11,780 bases of DNA, taken from positions 1 to 11,780 of the forward strand of contig DASSKC010000067.1 of assembly GCA_035690885.1 (NCBI GenBank), in the 5' to 3' direction. Origin of the DNA: Oleiagrimonas sp035690885. GTDB taxonomy: Bacteria > Pseudomonadota > Gammaproteobacteria > Xanthomonadales > Rhodanobacteraceae. Below the pieces are notes generated by a model, which ran no database searches, had not been told where the DNA came from, and was given only the letters and a program-made list of their open reading frames with translations. Shown here in pieces: positions 8,001 through 11,780 of this stretch. Made by a program: the position numbers and the translations under genes. Numbering within the stretch: the first letter of the stretch is position 1; each line of letters starts with the position of its first letter.

Positions 8001-8689
8001 TCGGTGGCGCACTTGGCGCCAGCCAATCGTCGACGGGCGTGGTCGAGCGTGTTTCCGATGGCCATGACAAGGCCACCTGGCTGGGCATTTACGGCAGCAT
8101 GGCGACCGGTCCCGTGCACTGGCGCGCCGGCCTGGCCTACGCACGCGAGAAGGTGGACAGCAATCGTCATATCACCATCCCGGGCCTTGTCGGTCGTGTC
8201 GGCGCCGACATCGACGGACATACCGCGCAGGCATGGTTGGAGGCGGCACTACCACAGCAGACCGCGCATGGCCGTTTTGCACCGTATCTGAATCTGGCAC
8301 ACGTGCGCGTCCAGTCGGACCGATGGCGTGAAGCGGGCAGTGCGGCGGCTCTGGAAGGGCAAGGCGGTGACGCCAAGGCCAGTCTGGCCACCTTGGGTAT
8401 TCGCGGCGCGTGGCAGGTCGGCAGCACCGACTGGCCGGTCCGTCTGCACGGCAGTCTCGGCTGGCGCCAGGCGTTCGGCGCCGATACGCCGCAGGCGCGT
8501 ATGAGCATCCATGGTTCCACGCCATTTACCGCGTATGGCCTGCCGCTGGCGAAGCATGCCGTCGCCGTGCAGGCGGGGATGGACTTTGCCATTGGCACCC
8601 GGACGCGAATCGACATCGGCTACAGCGGCCAGTTTGCTGGCGACATGCGCGACCAGGGGGGAAGGATAACGCTGAAAATCGCCTTCTGA
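2060..8689 (+). CDS. Giant type Va autotransporter adhesin with collagen-like N-terminus and PATR repeats
   Basis: This 2209-residue protein should be secreted through its own outer-membrane barrel. Residues 1-24 are an ESPR (MNRVYRLVFNRA...VASEL), followed by a hydrophobic signal segment at about 42-64 and probable cleavage after VAA (68). Residues 70-330 are glycine-rich, with 16 Gly-X-Y triplets at 85-132. Beta-solenoid repeats follow, including six or so passenger-associated (PATR) strands such as GTLTLAGNNTYTGGT (about 585, 930, 1230, 1315, 1540, 1605 and 1670). PGNSVGTLTVG at 1003-1013 and TGHSIGTLHVAG at 1740-1751 mark two passenger-end modules. A helical linker (1868-1915) leads to a roughly 275-residue beta-barrel (from about 1935) ending in Phe. 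The mature part has only two cysteines (825, 839). Adhesion or biofilm function is inferred from family; no catalytic triad is evident. The gene stands alone, divergent from a LysR gene. Confidence 0.93.
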   Translation: MNRVYRLVFNRARRVLQVASELTQAQGGPGMTVHAAPPRRHPLTLACLVALGAVVATSSLWAVSPVAAQTIDHATGGSGGSINDGAGGDAGQSGVAGMDGTVGAGGDGGAAGAMGSPGTPGGDGEDGGAGHDDSGAGGGGGGGHGGTLTASPSADMTGGNGGSGGTFDHLYGGGGGGGGDGAWITQDVTLSIDSNITLQGGRGGGFGDASSSAGGGGGAGLYVTGSNIDADLTVNGTILGGDGGDGGGSGAGGGGGAGVVVADGAELHLDLNGDIAGGAGGAGWASGTGGDGIVAGADSQANVTLETDSSIVGGAGVETGVAGAGLRLSGGGTVTNNGGTIAGGAEIDGWGSGGTNSTATGGDGSGGAAGGVAAAGSSARAGVGIVGQNLMIANAGTIEGGLNLDGTRANAITFTGGTNALWLRDGSVIHGIVDATAGSQDRLMLGDISSGSVAHSTFDVGQLGPAKQFRGFEQFWAVGNSLVTLTGTTTEVTPWTIDSDAILSVATDASLGDASGDLLLRYGGVLQVTGVANETTARNIGIYQQGFIDIANADNNFTVIGAISDYDPPGSTGPQGSMLLKVGAGTLTLAGNNTYTGGTWVGGGTLDITAGSSAGPLASAGAPSSGVIHLAGGTTLHNAGTVGSVEYDGSLGQPADALQAVTVSNSGSIVGDGNSTGRIIALLNGTITNSGNISSTTPVVMGSGAVQLKGEGRIDNTGTISSTPYSRTVLLGSMLSTSLSSTGGIDLANRAGGVIEGGIGVAARQMVALTSGGGGTTYANRPISITNDGGTIRGSLVGVELLTGGTIINRAGSTIEYTGTATDPCADFFSMGLPANGRCAIHAPDAAALGTPPGVTIAPTVLTNAGNIVGDVQLGDGLANDVTLVAGGSIDGDLDIGTSSDALLTLKGGAGTTQNWSQAVTGSTTFAGSLTKSGAGTWVLDNAALADVTGTTQLQAGSLIVGGSSSDGGVLGGNVAVAAAATLGGHGTIDGDVTVADGGHIAPGNSVGTLTVGSLKLNSGSILDFELGSPGSSADPASGVSDRIDVAGDLALDGTLNLAQSTDSTDGSAGLGYYRLLTYGGTLTDNGLEVGTTPTIAGAGGFQIQAGSGNVDLFIASLGDDTLQHWQGGDGTWNATDTQWLNKNSTVPVTWAGNHAVFKNEPGGFNGGTVTVNGTQTFKGLQFVDSGYQLQGPGTLQIDGSDRADGNAEIRVLANETATIATTIAGSGGITKTQGGTLVFSGSNTYSGGTNINGGTLSVSSDANLGAGTGVLTLNGGTLQNTAAFTTTRDIVLNGAGAFQADADLTVSGVISGAGALTKTGSGVLELGHANSYAGGTTVAKGKLRATITGALGTGPVKIEQSGLLDFVNDASADNLAITNVGGLLKFRDDSSAGSAIINSTGNGSINFYGTASAKNATLNVGGASVAFNGSSSAADAHIIIASGGGNLDFYNAASAGRAVINNGSGSVRFHGNNTADHATIINNTTVGMVDISGLTSNGVGIGSLSGGGDVLLGSKTLTLGGLGKNDTIGGIISGSGNLVKTGHGTLTLDGNNTYTGGTTIASGTLQLGDGGTTGSIIGDVVDNGTLVFNRSDAITFDGAVSGSGVLVQAGTGTLILTGANTWSGGTVIDAGTLKGDSSSLQGAITNNAALVFAQSANGTFDGSLSGTGSVTKTGAGELIFNNDSSAFSGRTDIANGALIVGDDGHADAALGGMVNVGKQGLLGGFGTVGGIDLSGTLATGHSIGTLHVAGDATFQPGSIWQIEVMPNGHSDALDVAGNVTIKGGSAVVLGDKGNWKPRTDYTILTADGGLTGQFDKVEVNLAFLEPTLAYAANSVTLSLQRNGIDFNEVAHTPNQKGVAGSVQDLGPEDPVHDAVVTMTPDQARHAFDQLSGEWYASNLTTRLHDSRYVREAMNQRLTHADDARPDAGSAAIDGTAGTVWFQAWGHWGERDGNGNAARVKPNGSGLLVGVDAAIGEDARIGGALGASQSSTGVVERVSDGHDKATWLGIYGSMATGPVHWRAGLAYAREKVDSNRHITIPGLVGRVGADIDGHTAQAWLEAALPQQTAHGRFAPYLNLAHVRVQSDRWREAGSAAALEGQGGDAKASLATLGIRGAWQVGSTDWPVRLHGSLGWRQAFGADTPQARMSIHGSTPFTAYGLPLAKHAVAVQAGMDFAIGTRTRIDIGYSGQFAGDMRDQGGRITLKIAF
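2312..2455 (+). repeat. Collagen-like Gly-X-Y tract (16 triplets) in the autotransporter
   Basis: Residues 85-132 read as 16 uninterrupted Gly-X-Y triplets, including GQS GVA GMD GTV, GAA GAM GSP GTP and GGD GED. Two more triplets (GGS GGS) lie just upstream, separated by one break (IND). Proline occurs only at the Y position of two triplets, and acidic residues are common. This is the first part of the mature protein, so it would sit at the tip farthest from the barrel. Confidence 0.75.
2573..2595 (+). repeat. 9-bp tandem repeat GGAGGCGGC, about 2.5 copies
   Basis: Two full units and a partial unit encode a run of eight glycines (residues 172-179). The unit is a multiple of three, so slippage would lengthen or shorten the polyglycine run without a frameshift. 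Confidence 0.6.
3812..3855 (+). repeat. Long direct repeat, copy 1 (44 bp)
   Basis: This encodes the PATR core GTLTLAGNNTYTGGT. It matches 6692-6735 at 39 of 44 bases, exactly 2880 bases (960 codons) apart and in the same frame. Recombination between the copies would remove 960 residues without breaking the frame. Confidence 0.7.
6182..6511 (+). repeat. Five-unit 20-22-residue repeat inside the passenger
   Basis: Residues 1375-1484 divide into five units of 20-22 residues. Each has a strand ending in Phe (LLKF, SINF, SVAF, NLDF, SVRF), then a Ser/Thr-Ala-X-X-Ala turn (SSAGSA, ASAKNA, SSAADA, ASAGRA, NTADHA), then a second strand with Asn/Gly. The period fits one turn of a right-handed beta-helix. 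DNA here is visibly more AT-rich than the surrounding gene (for example ATTATTATT near 6373). The units are too diverged at DNA level for ready slippage. Confidence 0.7.
6692..6735 (+). repeat. Long direct repeat, copy 2 (44 bp)
   Basis: Partner of the copy at 3812-3855. It encodes GTLTLDGNNTYTGGT; the five mismatches cause one residue change in this stretch (Ala to Asp). Confidence 0.7.
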
Positions 8690-8717
8690 GGCGATGCGCA
8701 CGGATGCGCGAGTCCAC

Positions 8718-8754
8718 CCTTCGCCCGCTCCTGCATGACCGGGGCGGGCGAAGG
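8718..8754 (+). terminator. Hairpin terminator after the autotransporter
   Basis: A 14-bp stem with one G-U pair: arms 8718-8731 (CCTTCGCCCGCTCC) and 8741-8754 (GGGGCGGGCGAAGG) around a 9-base loop. It starts 29 bases after the autotransporter stop and lies upstream of the next gene. It lacks a U tract, as is common for terminator-like hairpins in GC-rich genomes. Confidence 0.65.
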
Positions 8755-8771
8755 CATGTGGTGAACACATG
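8755..8771 (+). promoter_or_regulatory. CATGTG-N5-CACATG palindrome, possible operator
   Basis: A perfect 6-bp inverted repeat around GTGAA, directly after the terminator stem. It covers the -35 position of a weak candidate promoter for the next gene (GTGAAC at 8761-8766, 17-base spacer, TACACT at 8784-8789, four of six matches to -10). Both the promoter and the operator role are tentative. Confidence 0.3.
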
Positions 8772-8833
8772 GTTGCCAGCGGTTACACTGGCCACGGCCA
8801 TGCCGCATGTCACGCGGCAGGTCCGATTCCGGC

Positions 8834-8838
8834 AGGAG
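8834..8838 (+). promoter_or_regulatory. Strong ribosome binding site of the small membrane protein
   Basis: AGGAG lies six bases before the ATG at 8845. The reading frame stays open far upstream into the autotransporter gene, so this site is what decides the start. A GTG one codon earlier (8842) is less well spaced. Confidence 0.75.
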
Positions 8839-8844
8839 AGTGTG

Positions 8845-9120
8845 ATGGCGGCAATCCAATGGTATGACTGGTGCGGCTACGTGGGTGTGGCCCTGATCCT
8901 GGGCTCGTTCTTCCTGTTGCAGGCCGAAAGGCTCAAGAGCAACGGCTGGATCTACCAGTTGATGAACGTGCTGGGTGCCATCGGCATTCTGCTGTCGCTG
9001 ATCTTCGGTGCCATGAATTGGCCGGCGTTCTTCCAGGAAATCATCTGGGCGCTGATCGGTATTTACGGCATCGTCTCCACTCGTCGTCGCCGCATCGCCG
9101 AGCGCGAAGACGCACGCTGA
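8845..9120 (+). CDS. Small integral membrane protein, CBU_0592 family
   Basis: A 91-residue protein with three predicted transmembrane segments at about 8-26, 36-56 and 62-78, and a charged C-terminal tail (RRRRIAEREDAR) that probably faces the cytoplasm. The motifs WYDWCGYVGVALILGSFFLLQ near the start, YQLMNVLGAIGILLSL in the middle and FFQEIIWALIGIYGI near the end match my recollection of the CBU_0592 family. That family of small inner-membrane proteins is widespread in proteobacteria and has no established function. It is transcribed away from the autotransporter terminator and converges on phoU, so it is probably monocistronic. Nothing links it functionally to either neighbour. Confidence 0.85.
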   Translation: MAAIQWYDWCGYVGVALILGSFFLLQAERLKSNGWIYQLMNVLGAIGILLSLIFGAMNWPAFFQEIIWALIGIYGIVSTRRRRIAEREDAR

Positions 9121-9149
9121 CACAACTCTCGCGTGCAGCGTGCGCTCCG

Positions 9150-9198
9150 TGGACCGCGGGCGTCCCCGCCCGCATGCGGACAGGATGTCCGCGGTCCG
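9150..9198. repeat. Nested palindromic repeat A
   Basis: GGACCGCGGGCGTCC (9151-9165) pairs with GGATGTCCGCGGTCC (9183-9197) over 15 bp with two G-U pairs. Its loop contains a second perfect palindrome, CCGCATGCGG (9170-9179). The element lies between the convergent small membrane protein gene and phoU, so it may help terminate both. The form resembles dispersed intergenic repeats of Xanthomonadales, but copy number cannot be judged from one window. Confidence 0.65.
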
Positions 9199-9216
9199 AT
9201 CAAGGTACAGCAGGCA

Positions 9217-9297
9217 CGTAGGTCGGATCGAGGAGCACAGCGACGGATCCGACGTCGCCATGTCGACGTCGGATTGATGAAGCCAATCCGACCTACG
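9217..9297. repeat. Nested palindromic repeat B, carries the phoU stop codon
   Basis: The outer stem CGTAGGTCGGAT (9217-9228) pairs perfectly with ATCCGACCTACG (9286-9297). An inner perfect 11-bp stem joins 9247-9257 (ATCCGACGTCG) and 9264-9274 (CGACGTCGGAT) with a 6-base loop. The word GTCGGAT or its complement occurs four times in 80 bases, so the element looks built from inverted copies of one short unit. The phoU stop codon is inside the right arm (9293-9295). It probably also works as a terminator at the end of the pst operon. Confidence 0.7.
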
Positions 9298-9976
9298 CCT
9301 GTACGTTTGAATTGGGCAGCGTTTCGCCCGTGGCGGCGAAGGCGACACTTTCGGCGATGTTGGTGGCGTGGTCGCCGATGCGCTCGATGTGTTTGGCGAT
9401 GAACAGCAGGTGGGTGCAGGCGGTGATGGAGGTGGGGTCTTCCATCATGTACGTGAGCAGTTCGCGGAACACGCTGGTGTAGGCCGCATCGAGGTCGTCG
9501 TCGGCGGCCCAGGCATTGCGTGCGCGTTCCACGTCGCGGTCGCGGTAGGCGGCGAGGGTTTCGTGGACGGCCATGGACGCGAGTGACGCCAGCGAATGCA
9601 GGCGTCGCGCCGGTGCCACCGGGCGGCTTTCGGCGAGTGTCTGTACGCGGTTGGCGATGTTGCCGGCGTAGTCGCCGATGCGTTCGATGTCGGAGGCGAT
9701 GCGCAGCGCGGCGAATACCTCGCGCAGGTCGCGTGCCATCGGTGCGCGCAGGGCCAGCAGGCGCACCACGTCGTGGCCGATGGCGTGTTCCATGGCGTCG
9801 ATGGCGTCGTCGCCGGCGATCACGGCGCGGGCTTTGTCGGTGTCCAGTCGGGCGACGGCATCCATGGCCGCGTCCAGCTGCGCGGCAGCCAGGTTGCCCA
9901 TGTCGATGATCTCGTCAGTCAGGCGCGACAGCTCGTCGTCGTAGCTTTTGATGAGGTGTTCGGGGTGGGGGGGCAT
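9293..9976 (-). CDS. phoU: Phosphate transport system regulatory protein PhoU
   Basis: A 227-residue protein of typical PhoU size, made of two three-helix PhoU domains. Each carries the conserved metal-binding helix motif: DIERIGDYAGNIANR around Glu98-Asp102 and HIERIGDHATNIAES around Glu198-Asp202. PhoU is a cytoplasmic peripheral protein that links the PstSCAB transporter to the PhoR sensor kinase, keeps the Pho regulon off when phosphate is plentiful and limits Pst uptake. It is the last gene of the pst operon here, 155 bases after pstB. The ATG at 9976 gives an N-terminus aligning with other PhoU proteins (SYDDELSRLTDEIIDMG). A GTG at 10135 overlapping the pstB stop would add 53 unlikely residues. 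The ribosome site is weak. The stop codon lies in palindromic repeat B. Confidence 0.95.
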   Translation of the reverse strand: MPPHPEHLIKSYDDELSRLTDEIIDMGNLAAAQLDAAMDAVARLDTDKARAVIAGDDAIDAMEHAIGHDVVRLLALRAPMARDLREVFAALRIASDIERIGDYAGNIANRVQTLAESRPVAPARRLHSLASLASMAVHETLAAYRDRDVERARNAWAADDDLDAAYTSVFRELLTYMMEDPTSITACTHLLFIAKHIERIGDHATNIAESVAFAATGETLPNSNVQA

Positions 9977-10131
9977 GGTGGGCTCGCGGGTAGTTGGTGA
10001 ACGGTTGTGGGTGGGGTGAACGCAAGGACGGGTTTGAGGCAAGCAACCGTCCATGGTGGGCTGAGTCCGGCCCAGCCATCCATGGCCGGGCGTTCGCCGA
10101 CTGCGAATGGCCACTGGCCATTCGGTTCGAC
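9977..10131 (-). other. pstB-phoU spacer with three hairpins
   Basis: This 155-base spacer within the operon is dense in inverted repeats. GGACGG (10026-10031) pairs with CCGTCC (10047-10052). ATGGTGGGCTG (10053-10063) pairs with CAGCCATCCAT (10073-10083) at 9 of 11 positions. CGAATGGCC (10104-10112) pairs perfectly with GGCCATTCG (10116-10124). GAACGC (10018-10023) and GCGTTC (10090-10095) could close an outer stem around the first two. It could attenuate phoU or protect the pstB mRNA end. No Pho box or internal promoter is evident. Confidence 0.5.
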
Positions 10132-10929
10132 TCACCCAAACCGTCCCGTGATGTAATCCTCGGTCTGCTGCTTGTCGGGTTTGGTGAAGATCTTTTCGGT
10201 CTGCCCGAATTCGATCAGCTCGCCCATGTACATGAAGGCGGTGCGGTCGGATACACGCGCGGCCTGCTGCATGTTGTGGGTGACCATGACGATGGTGAAG
10301 TCGCGCTTAAGCTCTTCGACCAATTGTTCGATGCGACCGGTGGCGATGGGGTCGAGCGCCGAGGTCGGTTCGTCGAGCAGCAACACGTCGGGCTTGAGCG
10401 CGATCGAGCGCGCGATGCACAGACGCTGCTGCTGGCCGCCGGACAGACCCAATGCACTGGCCTTGAGCTTGTCCTTGACCTCGTCCCACAGCGCCGCCGC
10501 ACGCAGGGCCTGTTCCACGCGCGCATCCATGTCGGCGCGCTTGAGCCGCTCGTGATGGCGAATGCCCCAGGCGATGTTTTCGTGGATCGTCATCGGGAAT
10601 GGCACCGGTTTCTGGAACACCATGCCGATGCGGCTGCGCAATCGGTTCAACGAGTAGCGCGGATCGAGGATGTTCTCGCCGTCGAGCAGAATGCGGCCCC
10701 GTGCCTGCTGGCCGGGGTGGATGGCGTAGATGCGGTTGAAGATGCGTAGCAGTGTGGACTTGCCGCAGCCGGACGGGCCGATGATGGCGGTGACCTCGCG
10801 CTCGGGAATGTCCATGTTGATGTCGCGCAGGGCACGGTAGTCGCCGTACAGGAAATCGAGTCCACGCACGTCGATGCGGCTGGGTGCGACCCGTTCGGCA
10901 GGGGCGGTGCAGGTGGCCAGGTTATTCAT
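10132..10929 (-). CDS. pstB: Phosphate ABC transporter ATP-binding protein PstB
   Basis: A 265-residue ABC ATPase that powers high-affinity inorganic phosphate import through PstC-PstA at the inner membrane. All nucleotide-binding elements are intact: Walker A GPSGCGKST (51-59), Q-loop Gln106 in MVFQKPVPFP, signature LSGGQQQR (162-169), Walker B VLLLDEPTSALDP (182-194) and switch His218 in MVTHNMQQA. The phrase VFQKPVPFPMTIHENI and the C-terminal TEDYITGRFG are typical of PstB rather than other ABC proteins. The ATG at 10929 overlaps the end of pstA by eight bases (10922-10929), so translation is probably coupled. The operon is expected to respond to phosphate through PhoB, but its promoter lies outside the window. 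Confidence 0.97.
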   Translation of the reverse strand: MNNLATCTAPAERVAPSRIDVRGLDFLYGDYRALRDINMDIPEREVTAIIGPSGCGKSTLLRIFNRIYAIHPGQQARGRILLDGENILDPRYSLNRLRSRIGMVFQKPVPFPMTIHENIAWGIRHHERLKRADMDARVEQALRAAALWDEVKDKLKASALGLSGGQQQRLCIARSIALKPDVLLLDEPTSALDPIATGRIEQLVEELKRDFTIVMVTHNMQQAARVSDRTAFMYMGELIEFGQTEKIFTKPDKQQTEDYITGRFG

Positions 10930-11780
10930 GATTCATGCTCTTGCGGGAGATGAAGGCGCGTGCCAACAGCGACAGTGCCAGCACGAAGGCCGTGATAAGC
11001 AGTGCGCCGGCCCAAGCCATGGCATGCAGCTCGGGGTTGGGCGCATTGGTGTACTGGTAGATCGTGGCCGGCACGCTGGCCATCTTGTCCAGCGGCCCGA
11101 TGGCCATGAAGTTGTTGCCGAAGGCAGTGAACAGCAACGGTGCGGTTTCGCCGGCCAGGCGCGCCAGCGCCAGCAACACGCCGGTGACGATGCCGGGGCC
11201 GGCCGCGCGCATCAGCATGTTGAGCGTCAGCTTCCACTGCGGGATGCCCAGCGAAAGCGCCGCTTCGCGCAGCGTGCCCGGTACCAGTTGCAGCATCGCG
11301 TCGGTATTGCGCACGATCACCGGCAGCCCGATCAGCGCCAATGCGATGGCGCCGGCGAGTGCCGAGAATGTGGTCGCACCGTGGGTCAGCGAGGTCATCG
11401 GCAACACCACCACGATGTAGACGAACAGACCGAGCACGATCGACGGCGCCGACAGCAGGATGTCGTTGACGAAGCGGATAGTTGCGCCCAGACGTGAACG
11501 CGCGGCGTACTCGGCCAGCCATATGCCGGCCAGCACGCCGACCGGGGCGCACATCACGATCGCCATCAGATCCATGATCAGGCTGCCGACGATGGCATTG
11601 GCCAGGCCGCCGTTCGGGCCGCGTGCGGTGATCTCGGTGAACAGTTCGATATCGAACGCGGCGATGCCGTGGCTGACCGTTACCCACAAGATCCAGACCA
11701 GAAAACCCAGTCCGAACAGCGTGGCAACGCAACCCATCACCAACGCGATCGTGTTGCCGAGTTGACGGCGCAGGTACCGG
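10922..11780 (-). CDS. pstA: Phosphate ABC transporter permease PstA (5' end outside the window)
   Basis: The frame is open to the window edge, showing 285 residues that begin inside a basic stretch (RYLRRQLGNTIAL) just before the first membrane helix. Only a short N-terminal piece should be missing. About six hydrophobic segments are visible, as expected for PstA, which pairs with PstC to form the inner-membrane phosphate channel. The EAA-type loop that contacts PstB is seen as REAALSLGIPQWK, followed by the family hallmark LARLAGETAPLLFTAFGNNF. The protein ends MNHE with TAA at 10922-10924, overlapping the pstB start. Internal TTG, GTG and ATG codons near 11735-11743 are unlikely starts, because the upstream codons still read as good PstA sequence. 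Confidence 0.95.
   Translation of the reverse strand, partial: RYLRRQLGNTIALVMGCVATLFGLGFLVWILWVTVSHGIAAFDIELFTEITARGPNGGLANAIVGSLIMDLMAIVMCAPVGVLAGIWLAEYAARSRLGATIRFVNDILLSAPSIVLGLFVYIVVVLPMTSLTHGATTFSALAGAIALALIGLPVIVRNTDAMLQLVPGTLREAALSLGIPQWKLTLNMLMRAAGPGIVTGVLLALARLAGETAPLLFTAFGNNFMAIGPLDKMASVPATIYQYTNAPNPELHAMAWAGALLITAFVLALSLLARAFISRKSMNHE

Noticed and set aside
9150..9297. CRISPR array or attachment site
   Set aside because: There are no evenly spaced direct repeats with unique spacers and no cas or integrase gene. The pattern is inverted repeats within inverted repeats.
8620..9348. Minus-strand open frame of 242 codons over the small membrane protein and repeats
   Set aside because: It is antisense to the autotransporter end, the membrane protein and both palindromic repeats, with no coherent domain.
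9977..10135. GTG start for phoU overlapping the pstB stop (GTGA), adding 53 residues
   Set aside because: The extra residues do not resemble PhoU, and the DNA is a run of hairpins. PhoU homologues begin near the ATG at 9976. Coupling through GTGA remains a minor possibility.

Overview
The window looks like chromosomal DNA of a GC-rich gammaproteobacterium, most likely of the Xanthomonadales/Lysobacterales (Rhodanobacteraceae-like). This is inferred from the rnr-rlmB pair, the pst-phoU order, the base composition, an ESPR-bearing autotransporter and short intergenic palindromes beginning GTAGG. I cannot name a species.

Layout, left to right. Bases 1-83 hold the lysine-rich end of a gene that is probably rnr (RNase R). 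It overlaps by four bases with rlmB (80-820, +), the 23S rRNA G2251 2'-O-methyltransferase. rlmB ends inside a perfect 12-bp hairpin (816-844) that separates it from a convergent LysR-type regulator (847-1758, -). A roughly 300-bp intergenic region with several small repeats divides the regulator from a divergently transcribed giant autotransporter adhesin gene (2060-8689, +; 2209 residues), which fills more than half the window. A strong hairpin (8718-8754) follows it. Next is a small membrane protein gene of the CBU_0592 type (8845-9120, +), then two adjacent nested palindromic repeats (9150-9198 and 9217-9297). The rest is the 3' half of a phosphate-uptake operon on the minus strand: pstA (cut by the window edge), pstB and phoU.

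How the genes fit together. The two ends are conserved housekeeping blocks: RNA processing and rRNA modification on the left, phosphate import and its regulation on the right. The autotransporter and its divergent LysR regulator form a plausible accessory pair between them: a secreted, outer-membrane-anchored repetitive protein with a candidate local regulator. That the regulator controls the autotransporter is inference from divergence alone.

The most unusual content is in the autotransporter. It has a glycine-rich N-terminus with 16 uninterrupted collagen-like Gly-X-Y triplets. Its passenger looks like two complete passengers joined end to end. It also contains a five-unit 20-22-residue repeat and a single pair of cysteines. 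A second theme is that two unrelated genes, rlmB and phoU, both take their stop codon from the terminal GTAGG of a palindromic repeat. I see no CRISPR array, tRNA, rRNA, transposase or phage gene.
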